Source: Propionibacteriaceae bacterium (GTDB lineage: Bacteria > Actinomycetota > Actinomycetes > Propionibacteriales > Propionibacteriaceae). Taken from it: 21,239 nt of DNA. Shown here in pieces: positions 6,079-14,709 of this stretch (positions within the stretch are counted from its first letter, which is position 1; each line of letters opens with the position of its first letter). The notes under the pieces are model-generated. The model was not told the origin of the DNA. It searched no databases and saw only the letters and a list, made by a program, of their open reading frames with translations. The position numbers were made by a program, and so were the translations under genes. The stretch spans positions 1 to 21,239 of the forward strand of contig CAJPNZ010000046.1 in assembly GCA_905372155.1 (NCBI GenBank), in the 5' to 3' direction.

Positions 6079-7362
6079 GTGCCACGGATCGGTGAGACCA
6101 GCGAGGTCTTCAAGTGTAACTTCTGCACCAAGTCGCAGAAACAGGTCAAGCGCCTCATCGCGGGTGACGGTGTCTACATCTGCGACGAGTGCATCGGGTT
6201 GTGCAACGAGATCATCGAGGAAGAATTTCCCAGGGTTGAGACCTTCGGGCTTCAGGAAGAACTTCCCAAGCCCAAGGAGATTCGCGATTTTCTCGATCAG
6301 TACGTGATCGGGCAGGACGCGGCCAAGAAAGCTCTCGCGGTCGCCGTCTACAATCACTACAAGCGCATCACATCGGAGCAGACTAGGATTGGTCGCTCAC
6401 GCCAGAACGACGAGACCGTCGAGGTGGGGAAATCGAACATCCTGCTGATCGGGCCCACCGGTTGTGGGAAGACCTACCTCGCCCAGACCTTGGCGAAAAT
6501 GCTCAACGTGCCTTTCGCCATGGCCGATGCGACGGCTCTCACCGAGGCCGGCTACGTGGGTGAGGACGTCGAGAACATCCTTCTGAAGCTCATTCAAGCC
6601 GCTGATTTCGACATCAAGAAGGCCGAGACCGGTATCATTTATATCGATGAGATCGACAAGGTCGCACGCAAGTCCGAAAACCCATCGATAACCCGCGATG
6701 TTTCCGGTGAGGGAGTGCAGCAGGCGCTGCTGAAAATCCTCGAGGGAACCGTCGCCTCGGTTCCGCCTCAGGGCGGGCGCAAGCATCCGCACCAGGACTT
6801 CCTCCAGATCGACACCACCAAGGTGTTGTTCATCGTCGGCGGGGCCTTCGCCGGTCTCGACGAAATCATCAATTCCCGTATCGGGAAGCGGCCCCTCGGG
6901 TTCAGCGTCGACACCTCGGCCCGGAAAGAAGTGACCGATCCCTTCTCCGAGGTCCGTCCCGAGGACCTGCACAAGTTCGGTCTGATCCCGGAGTTCATCG
7001 GGCGTCTCCCCATGATCTCGACGGTCTCGCCGCTGGACCGCGAGGCTTTGAACCGGATCCTCGTCGAGCCCCGCAACGCCCTGACCAAACAGTTCGCCCG
7101 CCTCTTCGAGCTCGACGGGGTGCAGCTGGATTTCACGGGAGAGGCCATCGACGCCATCGCGGAGCTCGCCCTGGAACGTGGAACCGGGGCCCGTGGCCTG
7201 CGGGCGATTCTCGAGGAGCTGCTGCTCGACGTGATGTTCGAGGTGCCTTCCGCGGAGGACGTGGCACAGGTCGTCGTGACCCGCGAGGCCGTTCTCGGAA
7301 AAGCGCAACCTGAGTTGGTGGCCTCCTCCCGTGTGGCTAGGCGCCGGGACTTGTCGGCCTGA
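6079..7362 (+). CDS. clpX: ClpX, AAA+ unfoldase of the Clp protease
   Basis: A 427-residue protein aligning along its length with ClpX. The N-terminal C4 zinc domain has Cys13, Cys16, Cys35 and Cys38 and binds adaptors and substrates. Walker A is GPTGCGKT at 125-132. Pore loop 1 is GYVG at 158-161. Walker B is IIYIDE with Asp190 and Glu191. An SxSENPSITRDVSGEGVQ-type sensor region, an RKH loop (GGRKHPH), an IGF-type ClpP-docking region and an FGLIPEFIGR arginine-finger segment follow. It unfolds tagged substrates and feeds them to ClpP1P2. The start is GTG 6079, with GGAG at 6069-6072 and 6-nt spacing; the protein then begins MPRIGE, like mycobacterial MARIGD. The TTG at 6055 would add eight unsupported residues. 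A separate transcript from the 95-nt gap after clpP2 is possible. Confidence 0.97.
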   Translation: MPRIGETSEVFKCNFCTKSQKQVKRLIAGDGVYICDECIGLCNEIIEEEFPRVETFGLQEELPKPKEIRDFLDQYVIGQDAAKKALAVAVYNHYKRITSEQTRIGRSRQNDETVEVGKSNILLIGPTGCGKTYLAQTLAKMLNVPFAMADATALTEAGYVGEDVENILLKLIQAADFDIKKAETGIIYIDEIDKVARKSENPSITRDVSGEGVQQALLKILEGTVASVPPQGGRKHPHQDFLQIDTTKVLFIVGGAFAGLDEIINSRIGKRPLGFSVDTSARKEVTDPFSEVRPEDLHKFGLIPEFIGRLPMISTVSPLDREALNRILVEPRNALTKQFARLFELDGVQLDFTGEAIDAIAELALERGTGARGLRAILEELLLDVMFEVPSAEDVAQVVVTREAVLGKAQPELVASSRVARRRDLSA

Positions 7363-7380
7363 CATCTCCCGGCGCTTCTT
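7341..7380 (+). terminator. terminator overlapping the end of clpX
   Basis: GCGCCGGGA (7341-7349) and TCCCGGCGC (7367-7375) form a perfect 9-bp GC stem with a 17-nt loop, followed by TTCTTC. The stem spans the clpX stop codon. It would separate clpX transcription from the tricorn gene. Confidence 0.55.
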
Positions 7381-7384
7381 CGGG

Positions 7385-7390
7385 TAGGTT
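7385..7390 (+). promoter_or_regulatory. candidate -10 box for the tricorn gene (leaderless start)
   Basis: TAGGTT lies 7 nt before the ATG at 7398. There is no SD and no clear -35 (the region is the clpX terminator). Confidence 0.35.
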
Positions 7391-7397
7391 TGGCGCC

Positions 7398-10300
7398 ATG
7401 ATTTCCGGCTATCTGCGCTACCCACACGTCAATGAGGACCAAGTGGTTTTCGTTGCCGACGACGATCTGTGGTTGACGACGATCTCGGGAGGTCGGGCAC
7501 ATCGCCTGACCTCCGAGCATGTTCCGATGCGAAGCCCCCGGTTCTCACCCTCGGGCAGACGGGTGGGATTCGTGTCCGGCCACCCGGGCAACCAGGATCT
7601 TCACGTTCTCGATCTGGAGGGCGGCAGGCGTCGCCTCACCTGGTTGAGTGCTGTCCGCATGCAGGTGTGCGGCTGGCTGGACGAGGACCACGTGCTGGTG
7701 GCCTCCATGCACAACGAGGCCCTGCGGGCACTTTCCCGGCTGTACTCGGTTTCCTTGGACGGTGAACTGGAACGACTGCCGTGGGGTCCTGCTTCGGCCG
7801 CGGACCGGAATCCGACTGGCCGGGTGGTGCTGGCATCCCCGAATTTCCGCGGCCCGGAGCAGTGGAAACGTTACCGGGGCGGCATGGTCAATCGGGTCTG
7901 GGTGTCCGACGCGCAGCAGGAGAACTGGACACGTCTGCTTCCCGGGGAGACCGCGAGTCTGGCCGGTCCCTGCTGGGTGGGGGAGCGCATCGTCTTCACC
8001 TCGGATCTCGGCGCGCGGCTTCCGGGGAACCCGGGGGAACAGGCACAGGTGTGGAGCGTGGAACCGGACGGCAGCGACCTGCGGGCCCACACCGCGCACA
8101 CGTTCACCGACGGGTACTGCCGGGACGCCACGACGGACGGCAGGCGGGTGGTCTTCCATGCCCGCGGGAGGCTTCACGTCCTCGACTCCCTGGACGCCGA
8201 ACCGCGGGAGATCCCGGTCGATCTCGCGCTGGGCGAACCGCTTCCCGTCACCGTCGAGGCGCTGGACCGGTTGGAGTCCGTGGCACCGGACCATGGCGGT
8301 GATGGTTCCCTCGTCGAGTGGCGAGGGCAGGCGTGGTTCCTGACTCACCGCTCCGGGCCGGCCCGCGCCCTGAGTGCTCTACCCGGCGTGCGGATCCGGG
8401 AGGCCATTCCGCTCGGAAACACGGGAAAGGGCATCTGGGCCACCGACGCGGAGGGCGAGGACTGCCTGGAGATCGCGTCCCTCGACGGCCAGGACGATCT
8501 CCGCCGGATCGGGCACGGCCAGTTGGGGCGGGTGCTCGCCCTGGCGGCGAACCCGGAGGGTTCCGAGGTAGCCGTGGCCTCTCACGACGGCGCGGTGTTC
8601 GTGGTGAACATCGCCGGAAACACGGTCAGGAACGTCGGGAGGTCGCGGCAGGGGGAGGCCACGGGCCTGGCCTTCAGTCCCGGTGGGCGTTACCTGGTGT
8701 GGCGGGAGACGATCGGGAACGAGGGCGCGCTGGGACGGCTGGTCGGCCACGACCTCACAGAGGACCGGCCCTTCGAACTGACCCGCGGGCAGTTCAACGA
8801 CTTCTCGCCCACGTTCAGCTTCGACGGCCGCTACCTGTACTTTCTGTCGAGCCGGACCATCGATCCCGCCTACGACGAGATCAATTTCGATCTCGGTTTC
8901 ACCAACACCGTGCGGCCCTACGTGATTCCCCTGAGCGCGGAGGATCCCGTCCCGTTCGGGCCGTCCGCCGACGGCTGGGCCATCAGCGAGACCAAGAAAC
9001 CGGAGGCGGAGACGAAGGACGAGAAACCGGATGCGGATGTCGTCCTGGATGTCGAGGGCGCGGAGGACCGGATGGTTCCGCTGCCTGTGCCGGCCGGCCG
9101 CTACGACGGGCTCTGTGCCACCGCCGAGGGGGTTCTGTGGCGTCGCCTCACCCCGCACACCGGTGTGCTCGGTACCGGGCAACTGCCGGGCCAGGAGACG
9201 AAGGACAGCATCGAGGCCTACGACGTCACCAAACGCAAACTGACCGTGGTGGTCGACGCCTGCGATGATGCCGCGGTCAGTGGAGACGGTAAACAACTGG
9301 TGGTTCGCAACGGCGACGACCTGTGGGTGCAGCCGGCCGATGCGCGGGCCGAGGACGAGGACCGCATCGCCGTGAACCTGAACCGGCTGCGCCGCCAGCT
9401 GCTTCCGCGCGACGAGTGGCGTCAGATGTTCGACGAGAACGCCCGGCTGATGCGTGACCACTACTGGCGCGAGGACATGAACGGCATCGACTGGGATGCG
9501 GTGTGCGCGAGCTACCGGCCGCTGCTGGAACGGATCACCACCCACGACGACCTCGTCGACGTTCTCGTGGAGACGAACGCGGAACTCAACACCTCCCACG
9601 CCTACGTCACACCCACCGGCGGGCACGGCGAGGCGAAGGTGGCCTGGTTGGGCGCGGACCTGGGGCGAAACGAGAAGGGCGAGGTCGTCATCAACCGCAT
9701 CCTCGACGGCGAATCCTCCGACCCCAAGGCCCGTTCCCCGCTGCGCGCGGCGGGTGTGGCAGCCCGGGCGGGGGACGTGATCGTGGCCGTCGACGGAAAA
9801 CCCACCGCAGGAGTCCCTGACATCAATGCGCTGCTGCTGGGAGCTGTGGGCGCCGCCGTCGAACTGACCCTGGCCCGGGGAGATTCGAAACGAAGAGTGG
9901 TAGTGGTTCCTGTGGCCAATGAGGCCGGGTTGCGCTACCACGAGTGGGTGGCCTCCCGGGTCGAGCGAGTCAGGGAACGCTCACGGGGACGGGTCGGCTA
10001 CGTGCACGTCCCGAACATGATGGCCGAGGGCTGGGCCGAGTTCCACCGGCTCATCGAGCAGGCCTCCCGCTGCGAGGCGGTGGTGGTGGACGTGCGGTAC
10101 AACAGCGGCGGACACACGTCGTCGCTGGTGCTGGAACGGTTGACGCGGACCGTCGTCGGCTGGGGCTACGCCCGGCACGTGGATTCACCGGAACCGTATC
10201 CGGGACAAGGCATGCGCGGACCGGTGGTGTTCATCACCAACCCCTACGCGGGATCCGACGGCGACATCATCACCGCCGCCGCCCAGAACCTCGGTCTCGG

Positions 10301-10595
10301 CCCCGTGGTGGGGGAGCGCAGCTGGGGCGGTGTGATCGGGATCGACGGGCGATTCGAGCTGGTCGACGGCACCGGCGTGACCCAGCCCCGCTACGCCTTC
10401 GCCTTCCACAAGCACGGTTTCGGGGTGGAGAACCACGGAACCGATCCCGACATCGAGGTTCCCCTGGGGCCGTCCGACTGGGAGAACGGCGAAGATCTGC
10501 AACTCGACGTCGCGGTCGACGAAGCCCTGGCCCGCCTGGAGGAGAAACCCGCGATGACACCCCCGGAGCTGCCCCCGGCGGCCTTCCTCGGCTGA
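7398..10595 (+). CDS. tricorn protease (S41 family tail-specific peptidase)
   Basis: A 1065-residue homologue of Thermoplasma tricorn, a cytosolic hexameric protease that trims peptides released by larger proteases. Order: a six-bladed propeller (about 1-300) with DDLWLTTISGGRAHRLT-type WD-like repeats; a second propeller (about 300-650) with a charged KPEAETKDEKPDAD insert near 535-550; the C1 helical domain; a PDZ domain (about 750-845, GDVIVAVDGKPT); and the C2 catalytic domain. Predicted catalytic residues are Ser733 and His734 (NTSHAYV), nucleophile Ser953 with Asp954 (YAGSDGD), and Glu1011 (GVENHG). All are shifted by exactly 12 from Thermoplasma Ser745, His746, Ser965, Asp966 and Glu1023, so it should be active. 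ATG 7398 has no SD. Its place behind clpX suggests peptides from ClpXP as substrates, which is inference. Confidence 0.95.
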   Translation: MISGYLRYPHVNEDQVVFVADDDLWLTTISGGRAHRLTSEHVPMRSPRFSPSGRRVGFVSGHPGNQDLHVLDLEGGRRRLTWLSAVRMQVCGWLDEDHVLVASMHNEALRALSRLYSVSLDGELERLPWGPASAADRNPTGRVVLASPNFRGPEQWKRYRGGMVNRVWVSDAQQENWTRLLPGETASLAGPCWVGERIVFTSDLGARLPGNPGEQAQVWSVEPDGSDLRAHTAHTFTDGYCRDATTDGRRVVFHARGRLHVLDSLDAEPREIPVDLALGEPLPVTVEALDRLESVAPDHGGDGSLVEWRGQAWFLTHRSGPARALSALPGVRIREAIPLGNTGKGIWATDAEGEDCLEIASLDGQDDLRRIGHGQLGRVLALAANPEGSEVAVASHDGAVFVVNIAGNTVRNVGRSRQGEATGLAFSPGGRYLVWRETIGNEGALGRLVGHDLTEDRPFELTRGQFNDFSPTFSFDGRYLYFLSSRTIDPAYDEINFDLGFTNTVRPYVIPLSAEDPVPFGPSADGWAISETKKPEAETKDEKPDADVVLDVEGAEDRMVPLPVPAGRYDGLCATAEGVLWRRLTPHTGVLGTGQLPGQETKDSIEAYDVTKRKLTVVVDACDDAAVSGDGKQLVVRNGDDLWVQPADARAEDEDRIAVNLNRLRRQLLPRDEWRQMFDENARLMRDHYWREDMNGIDWDAVCASYRPLLERITTHDDLVDVLVETNAELNTSHAYVTPTGGHGEAKVAWLGADLGRNEKGEVVINRILDGESSDPKARSPLRAAGVAARAGDVIVAVDGKPTAGVPDINALLLGAVGAAVELTLARGDSKRRVVVVPVANEAGLRYHEWVASRVERVRERSRGRVGYVHVPNMMAEGWAEFHRLIEQASRCEAVVVDVRYNSGGHTSSLVLERLTRTVVGWGYARHVDSPEPYPGQGMRGPVVFITNPYAGSDGDIITAAAQNLGLGPVVGERSWGGVIGIDGRFELVDGTGVTQPRYAFAFHKHGFGVENHGTDPDIEVPLGPSDWENGEDLQLDVAVDEALARLEEKPAMTPPELPPAAFLG

Positions 10596-10600
10596 ACCGG

Positions 10601-10650
10601 CACCCCGAAGGGATCATCGCTGCTTCACCGGCGATGATCCCTTCGGGGTG
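10601..10650. terminator. bidirectional terminator between tricorn and valS
   Basis: A perfect 20-bp inverted repeat (10601-10620 with 10631-10650) and a 10-nt loop, placed between two convergent stop codons 5 nt and 3 nt away. T-runs are short (GTTTC on plus, GGTTC on minus), but the stem is very stable. Confidence 0.85.
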
Positions 10651-10653
10651 GTT

Positions 10654-13212
10654 TCAGGCGGCGGGGGTCTCCTCCAGCTCCGCCTCGACGGTCAGGGGAC
10701 CCTCGGCGATCTTCCACACCACCTCGCCCGTGATGTGACCGACGGCACGAAGATCCGCCTCGATGGCCTTCAAACGTTCCAGGGCGGCGTGATCACCCAG
10801 GAAGACGGCCTTCCGGACCGGGGTTTTCATGGACACCTTCGCGTTCGACTTGGCCCCGCGAACCGCGATAAGCACCGATGCGATGTCGGCCAGCAGCTGC
10901 CGGTCGCCGTCAATCGCCGGCTCCCCGGCGGTGGGCCAGGGGGAGCGGTGGATGGACGAACCGTGGGTCCAGGACCAGGTTTCCTCCGTCACGAACGGAA
11001 GGAACGGGGCGAACAACCGCAGCTGTACGTCGAGGGCAATGGCCAGGGCCGACTGCGCAGAGGCCTGCGCCTCGGGACCTTGGGAGCCGTAGGCGCGTTC
11101 CTTGACCAGCTCCAGGTAGTCGTCGCAGAAGGACCAGAAGAAGGTTTCCGCGGCCTCGAGAGCCTGGGTGTAGTCGAAGGCGTCGAACGTCTCCGTGCAG
11201 GCGGTGACAACATCCGACAGCGACGCCAGCAGCGCCCTGTCGACCGGGTTGGTCACGGCGGCGGGATCCCCGGGCTCGGGGGCCAGGCCGAGAACGAACT
11301 TGCCCGCGTTCAGGATCTTCATGGCCAGCCGGCGCCCCACCTTCATCTGCGACTGGTCGAACGGCGAATCCATGCCGGGACGGGCCATGGCGGCGCGCCA
11401 GCGGACCGCGTCGGAGCCGAAACGCTCCAGGATGTCGGAGGGAACCACCACGTTGCCCTTGGACTTGGACATCTTCTTGCGGTCCGGGTCGGTGACGAAA
11501 CCCGAGATGGTGGTGCGCCGCCACGGCAGCGAGTGGTTCTCAAAATTGGCGCGCACGATCCGGGAGAACAACCAGGTGCGGATGATGTCGTGACCCTGGG
11601 GGGCGATGTCCATCGGGAAAGTGAGGTTGAACAGTTCCTCGTCACGCTCCCACCCGGACGCGATCTGCGGGGTCAGCGAAGAGGTCGCCCAGGTGTCCAT
11701 CACATCGGGATCGGCGATGAACCCGCCCGGAATCCCGCGCTGTGACTCCTCGTGGCCGGGCGGGCACGCGGTGACGGGATCGACGGGCAGGCTGGCCTCG
11801 TCGGCGACGATCATCCGGTCGTAGAGCGGTTCACCGTCGGCGTCGAGCGGATACCAGACCGGGAAGGGCACCCCGAAGAACCGCTGCCGGGAGATCAACC
11901 AGTCGCCGTTCAGGCCACCCACCCAGTTGTCGTAGCGGTGGCGCATGTGCTCCGGGGTCCAGGCCAGCTCCGCGCCGCGCTTCAACAGGTCGGCCTTCAA
12001 CTGTTCGTCGCGGCCGCCGTTGGACAGGTACCACTGGCGGGTGGCGACGATCTCCAGCGGCTTGTCACCCTTCTCGTAGAAGTTCACGGGCCGGGAGATG
12101 GGTTTCGGTTCCCCGTCGAGATCCCCGGATGCGCGCAGCAGCTCCACGACGGCGGCCCGGGCGGAGAAGACCGTCTTGCCGGCCAAGTCGGCCCAGGGCT
12201 CGGCGTTGGTGAGCCACTCGGGGATCTCCCGCTGGAGACGGCCGTCGCGGCCGATGATGGTGCGGGTCGGCAGATCGAGTTCCCGCCACCACTGCACGTC
12301 GGTGAGGTCACCGAAGGTGCAGCACATCGCGATGCCGGCGCCCTTGTCGGGCTCGGCGGCGGTGTGCGCCAGGACCGGGATCTCCACCCCGAAGACCGGA
12401 GACGTGACGGTGGTCCCGAACAGATGCTGGTAGCGCTCGTCATCGGGATGGGCGATCAGGGCGCAGACGCTGGGCAGCAGCTCGGGGCGCGTGGTTTCGA
12501 TGAACACCGGCCCGTCGGCGCCGTGGAAGGCGACGCGGTGATAGGCGCCCGGGTGCTCCCGGGACTCCAGTTCCGCCTGCGCCACCGCCGTCTGGAACGT
12601 GACGTCCCACATGGTTGGGGCGAAACTCAGGTAGGCCTCGCCGCGGGCGAGATTGCGCACGAAGGCCCGCTGGGCCACGACCTGCGTGGCCGGGGAGATC
12701 GTGGTGTAGAGGGTGTCCCAGTCGATGGACAATCCGAGATACCGCCACAGATCCTCGAAGACCTTCTCGTCGATGGCGGTCAGTTTCTCGCACAGCTCGA
12801 TGAAGTTGCGTCGCGAGATGGGCATCTGGCGTTTCGGATCCGGCTTGGCCGGGGGAGTGAAATCCTCGTCGTAGGGAAGCGACGGGTCGCAGCGCACACC
12901 GTAGTAGTTCTGGACGCGGCGTTCGGTGGGCAGACCGTTGTCGTCCCAGCCCATCGGGTAGAACACCTCCTTGCCGCGCATCCGCTGGTAGCGGGCGATG
13001 GTGTCGGTGTGGGTGTAGCTGAAGACGTGGCCCACGTGCAGCGATCCGGAGACCGTCGGTGGTGGGGTGTCGATGGAGAACACCTGCTCACGGGATGCCG
13101 GGCGCCGGAACGCGTAGGTGCCGTCCTCACGCCATACCCGTCCCCATTTGCTCTCGAGACCCTCGAGAGCGGGTTTAGTGGGCAGTCCGGAATTGTAGGC
13201 AGGGTTAGTCAT
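10654..13212 (-). CDS. valS: valyl-tRNA synthetase, archaeal-type
   Basis: An 852-residue class I synthetase that charges tRNA-Val. The HIGH motif is HVGH at 59-62 in PPPTVSGSLHVGH and KMSKS is at 580-584. The inserted CP1 editing domain includes FIETTRPELLPS. MGWDDNGLPTERR after HIGH is the signature of archaeal-type ValS; standard bacterial enzymes have a GTDHAGIATQ motif there. The protein is also about 100 residues shorter than the E. coli enzyme and lacks the long C-terminal coiled-coil arm. This type is known from a number of Actinobacteria and from Rickettsia. The ATG at 13212 has no SD, but TACGAT lies 8 nt upstream, suggesting leaderless translation. It is a single-gene unit framed by two long hairpins. 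No T-box leader is possible with so short a 5' end. Confidence 0.96.
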   Translation of the reverse strand: MTNPAYNSGLPTKPALEGLESKWGRVWREDGTYAFRRPASREQVFSIDTPPPTVSGSLHVGHVFSYTHTDTIARYQRMRGKEVFYPMGWDDNGLPTERRVQNYYGVRCDPSLPYDEDFTPPAKPDPKRQMPISRRNFIELCEKLTAIDEKVFEDLWRYLGLSIDWDTLYTTISPATQVVAQRAFVRNLARGEAYLSFAPTMWDVTFQTAVAQAELESREHPGAYHRVAFHGADGPVFIETTRPELLPSVCALIAHPDDERYQHLFGTTVTSPVFGVEIPVLAHTAAEPDKGAGIAMCCTFGDLTDVQWWRELDLPTRTIIGRDGRLQREIPEWLTNAEPWADLAGKTVFSARAAVVELLRASGDLDGEPKPISRPVNFYEKGDKPLEIVATRQWYLSNGGRDEQLKADLLKRGAELAWTPEHMRHRYDNWVGGLNGDWLISRQRFFGVPFPVWYPLDADGEPLYDRMIVADEASLPVDPVTACPPGHEESQRGIPGGFIADPDVMDTWATSSLTPQIASGWERDEELFNLTFPMDIAPQGHDIIRTWLFSRIVRANFENHSLPWRRTTISGFVTDPDRKKMSKSKGNVVVPSDILERFGSDAVRWRAAMARPGMDSPFDQSQMKVGRRLAMKILNAGKFVLGLAPEPGDPAAVTNPVDRALLASLSDVVTACTETFDAFDYTQALEAAETFFWSFCDDYLELVKERAYGSQGPEAQASAQSALAIALDVQLRLFAPFLPFVTEETWSWTHGSSIHRSPWPTAGEPAIDGDRQLLADIASVLIAVRGAKSNAKVSMKTPVRKAVFLGDHAALERLKAIEADLRAVGHITGEVVWKIAEGPLTVEAELEETPAA

Positions 13213-13220
13213 GGTAGGGA

Positions 13221-13226
13221 ATCGTA
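13221..13226 (-). promoter_or_regulatory. candidate -10 box for valS (leaderless start)
   Basis: TACGAT on the minus strand, 8 nt before the valS ATG. A weak TTTACC lies about one helical turn and a half upstream, near the -35 position. Confidence 0.4.
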
Positions 13227-13263
13227 GTTGTGCGCGGCGGATGAGGTAAAAGTCACACCCCGC

Positions 13264-13309
13264 GATGTGATCGTGCCACCGGGAGACCTCCCGGTGGCAC
13301 GATCACATC
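13264..13309 (-). terminator. 21-bp perfect hairpin downstream of the DsbA-like gene
   Basis: 13264-13284 and 13289-13309 are perfect inverted repeats with a GACC loop, only 10 nt past the stop of the minus-strand DsbA-like gene and before the valS promoter. There is no adjacent T-run; a TTTT occurs about 14 nt further on. It most likely ends the doxX-dsbA transcript. Confidence 0.7.
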
Positions 13310-13319
13310 AGGTCGCTGA

Positions 13320-14111
13320 TCAGGAACCCGAAGCGGCGGACTGGATGGCGGTCAGCACGGTTTGCGGATCGTTCGAGGAGAGGCTCTCGAGATTGATCTT
13401 CTTGCCGTTGACGACGTACGCGGGCGTGCCGCCGATCCCGGCCTCGCCCATGGTTTCGAAGGATTTCTTCGCGAAGTCGGCGTAGGCCTTGGTGTCGTAG
13501 AGCTTCTGGAAGGTTGCCAAGTCGTCCCCCGCGATTCCGGCCTTGGCCGCGAAATCGACCCGGAGCTGCTGATCGGTGTAGCCGTCACCCTCGTGCTCGG
13601 GCTGGTTGTCGTAGACCACCTTGTGGTATTCGCGGTACTTGCCGACCGCGTCGGCGGCGGCCGCCGCCAGCGCGGCGCGTTCGGAGGACTTCTTGTTCAT
13701 GGTCTTGTTGGCGTCGTTGAGGAAGTACGCGGTACGGATCTCGAGGGTGATCTTGCCCTCGTCGATGAGCTGCTGGAAAGCGTTGCCGTACCGGGCCTCG
13801 TACGCCTTGCAGGCGGGGCACTGGTAGTCCTCGTAGACCACCACGTTCGGCACGTCGCCCGCGGGTTGGGTGTTCTTGCTCTTGATGGCGATGCCGTGTC
13901 CCTCGGTGGCGTTCGGAGGGGTGAGCTGCTCGGCAGCAGGGGCCTTGCTGCCAATTGCGTTGGCGATGACGACGGCAATGACGACCACCACCACGAGGGC
14001 CAGCACGCCCAGACCGACCCCCAGCATTCGGGCGTTGCGTTTGCGGCGTGCTTCCAGTTCCTGCTGCTGCCTGAGCGCGACGCGTTTGCTCAGATTCGAG
14101 TTGTTGGCCAT
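13320..14111 (-). CDS. membrane-anchored DsbA-family thioredoxin-fold protein
   Basis: A 263-residue protein with a basic, Gln/Arg-rich cytoplasmic N-terminus (1-28), one membrane helix (about 29-53, very Val-rich) and an extracytoplasmic thioredoxin-fold domain of the Thioredoxin_4/DsbA type. The redox motif is Cys98-Pro-Ala-Cys101 in VVVYEDYQCPAC, and the cis-proline loop is GGTPAYVVNG. Such proteins form or reshuffle disulfides in exported proteins. The frame is open upstream into the preceding gene. I chose ATG 14111, 11 nt after that gene's stop; AGGAG at 14126-14130 is 14 nt away, rather far, and GTG 14126 is an alternative giving five more residues. It is cotranscribed with the DoxX/MauE-like gene, which may be its redox partner (inference). 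Confidence 0.9.
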   Translation of the reverse strand: MANNSNLSKRVALRQQQELEARRKRNARMLGVGLGVLALVVVVVIAVVIANAIGSKAPAAEQLTPPNATEGHGIAIKSKNTQPAGDVPNVVVYEDYQCPACKAYEARYGNAFQQLIDEGKITLEIRTAYFLNDANKTMNKKSSERAALAAAAADAVGKYREYHKVVYDNQPEHEGDGYTDQQLRVDFAAKAGIAGDDLATFQKLYDTKAYADFAKKSFETMGEAGIGGTPAYVVNGKKINLESLSSNDPQTVLTAIQSAASGS

Positions 14112-14122
14112 GAGGTAAAAAT

Positions 14123-14668
14123 TCACTCCTCGGTTTCCGCCATTTTGGCTATGTCGTCGTGGCTCTCCTCGCTGAAACGAATGGGTGAGCCGAAAAGTGC
14201 CTGATCCAGGCTGAAAAGGGAACGTGGCCGTACGACCAGCCAGCCGCACAGCGCGGTCATCGCCAGATTTTCGGCCAGTTTCTGAGGATACTGGGTGCTC
14301 TCCGGGGTCACCTCGCCACCATGCCCGAAGCAGCCGCAGTCGATGCTGATTCCCTGGCTCCAGACCCAGATGATGCCGCCTATGAAGGCGATCAGCAGCA
14401 ACGCCGTGACCAGCGCCGCCCAGCGGGTGAGCAGCCCCACGATGAGCAGGACCCCGACTGCGATCTCGACCACCGGAAGGATGTACGAGAGTATCTGGGA
14501 GAGATCCCAGCTGACCAGCTGATAGGCGCGAATATCGAGGGCGAAACCCTCGACGTCCCCGATTTTCACGATGCCCGCGTAGAGGAAGACGACTCCGGGT
14601 ATCAGACGGGCCATCAATCCCACCCAGTCCGGCCAGTGTCGCACGGAGGGGTCGGGGTATCTGTTCAT
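14123..14668 (-). CDS. DoxX/MauE-family membrane protein
   Basis: A 181-residue protein with four membrane helices near residues 13-30, 50-70, 75-102 and 135-150. The first helix carries RLIPGVVFLYAGIVKI, typical of DoxX/MauE proteins. Between helices 3 and 4 is a conserved DCGCFGHGG motif with two cysteines, as in MauE, a protein needed for disulfide-rich methylamine dehydrogenase maturation. A redox role next to a DsbA-like gene is plausible but unproven. ATG 14680 would add four residues, but that codon lies inside the TATGTT -10 candidate. ATG 14668, 7 nt downstream of it, fits leaderless translation. The stop is 11 nt before the DsbA-like start. Confidence 0.85.
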   Translation of the reverse strand: MNRYPDPSVRHWPDWVGLMARLIPGVVFLYAGIVKIGDVEGFALDIRAYQLVSWDLSQILSYILPVVEIAVGVLLIVGLLTRWAALVTALLLIAFIGGIIWVWSQGISIDCGCFGHGGEVTPESTQYPQKLAENLAMTALCGWLVVRPRSLFSLDQALFGSPIRFSEESHDDIAKMAETEE

Positions 14669-14675
14669 CACGCAG

Positions 14676-14681
14676 AACATA
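14676..14681 (-). promoter_or_regulatory. candidate -10 box for the doxX-dsbA operon (leaderless start)
   Basis: TATGTT on the minus strand, 7 nt before the ATG at 14668. It overlaps the upstream region of the divergent folC promoter; TACTAT (14684-14679) is an overlapping alternative. Confidence 0.4.
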
Positions 14682-14694
14682 GTAACCGCGTCAC

Positions 14695-14700
14695 TAGTAT
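14695..14700 (+). promoter_or_regulatory. candidate -10 box for folC (leaderless start)
   Basis: TAGTAT lies 9 nt before the ATG at 14710 and immediately before the in-frame GTG at 14701. No SD is present. Confidence 0.45.
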
Positions 14701-14709
14701 GTGCTCATC

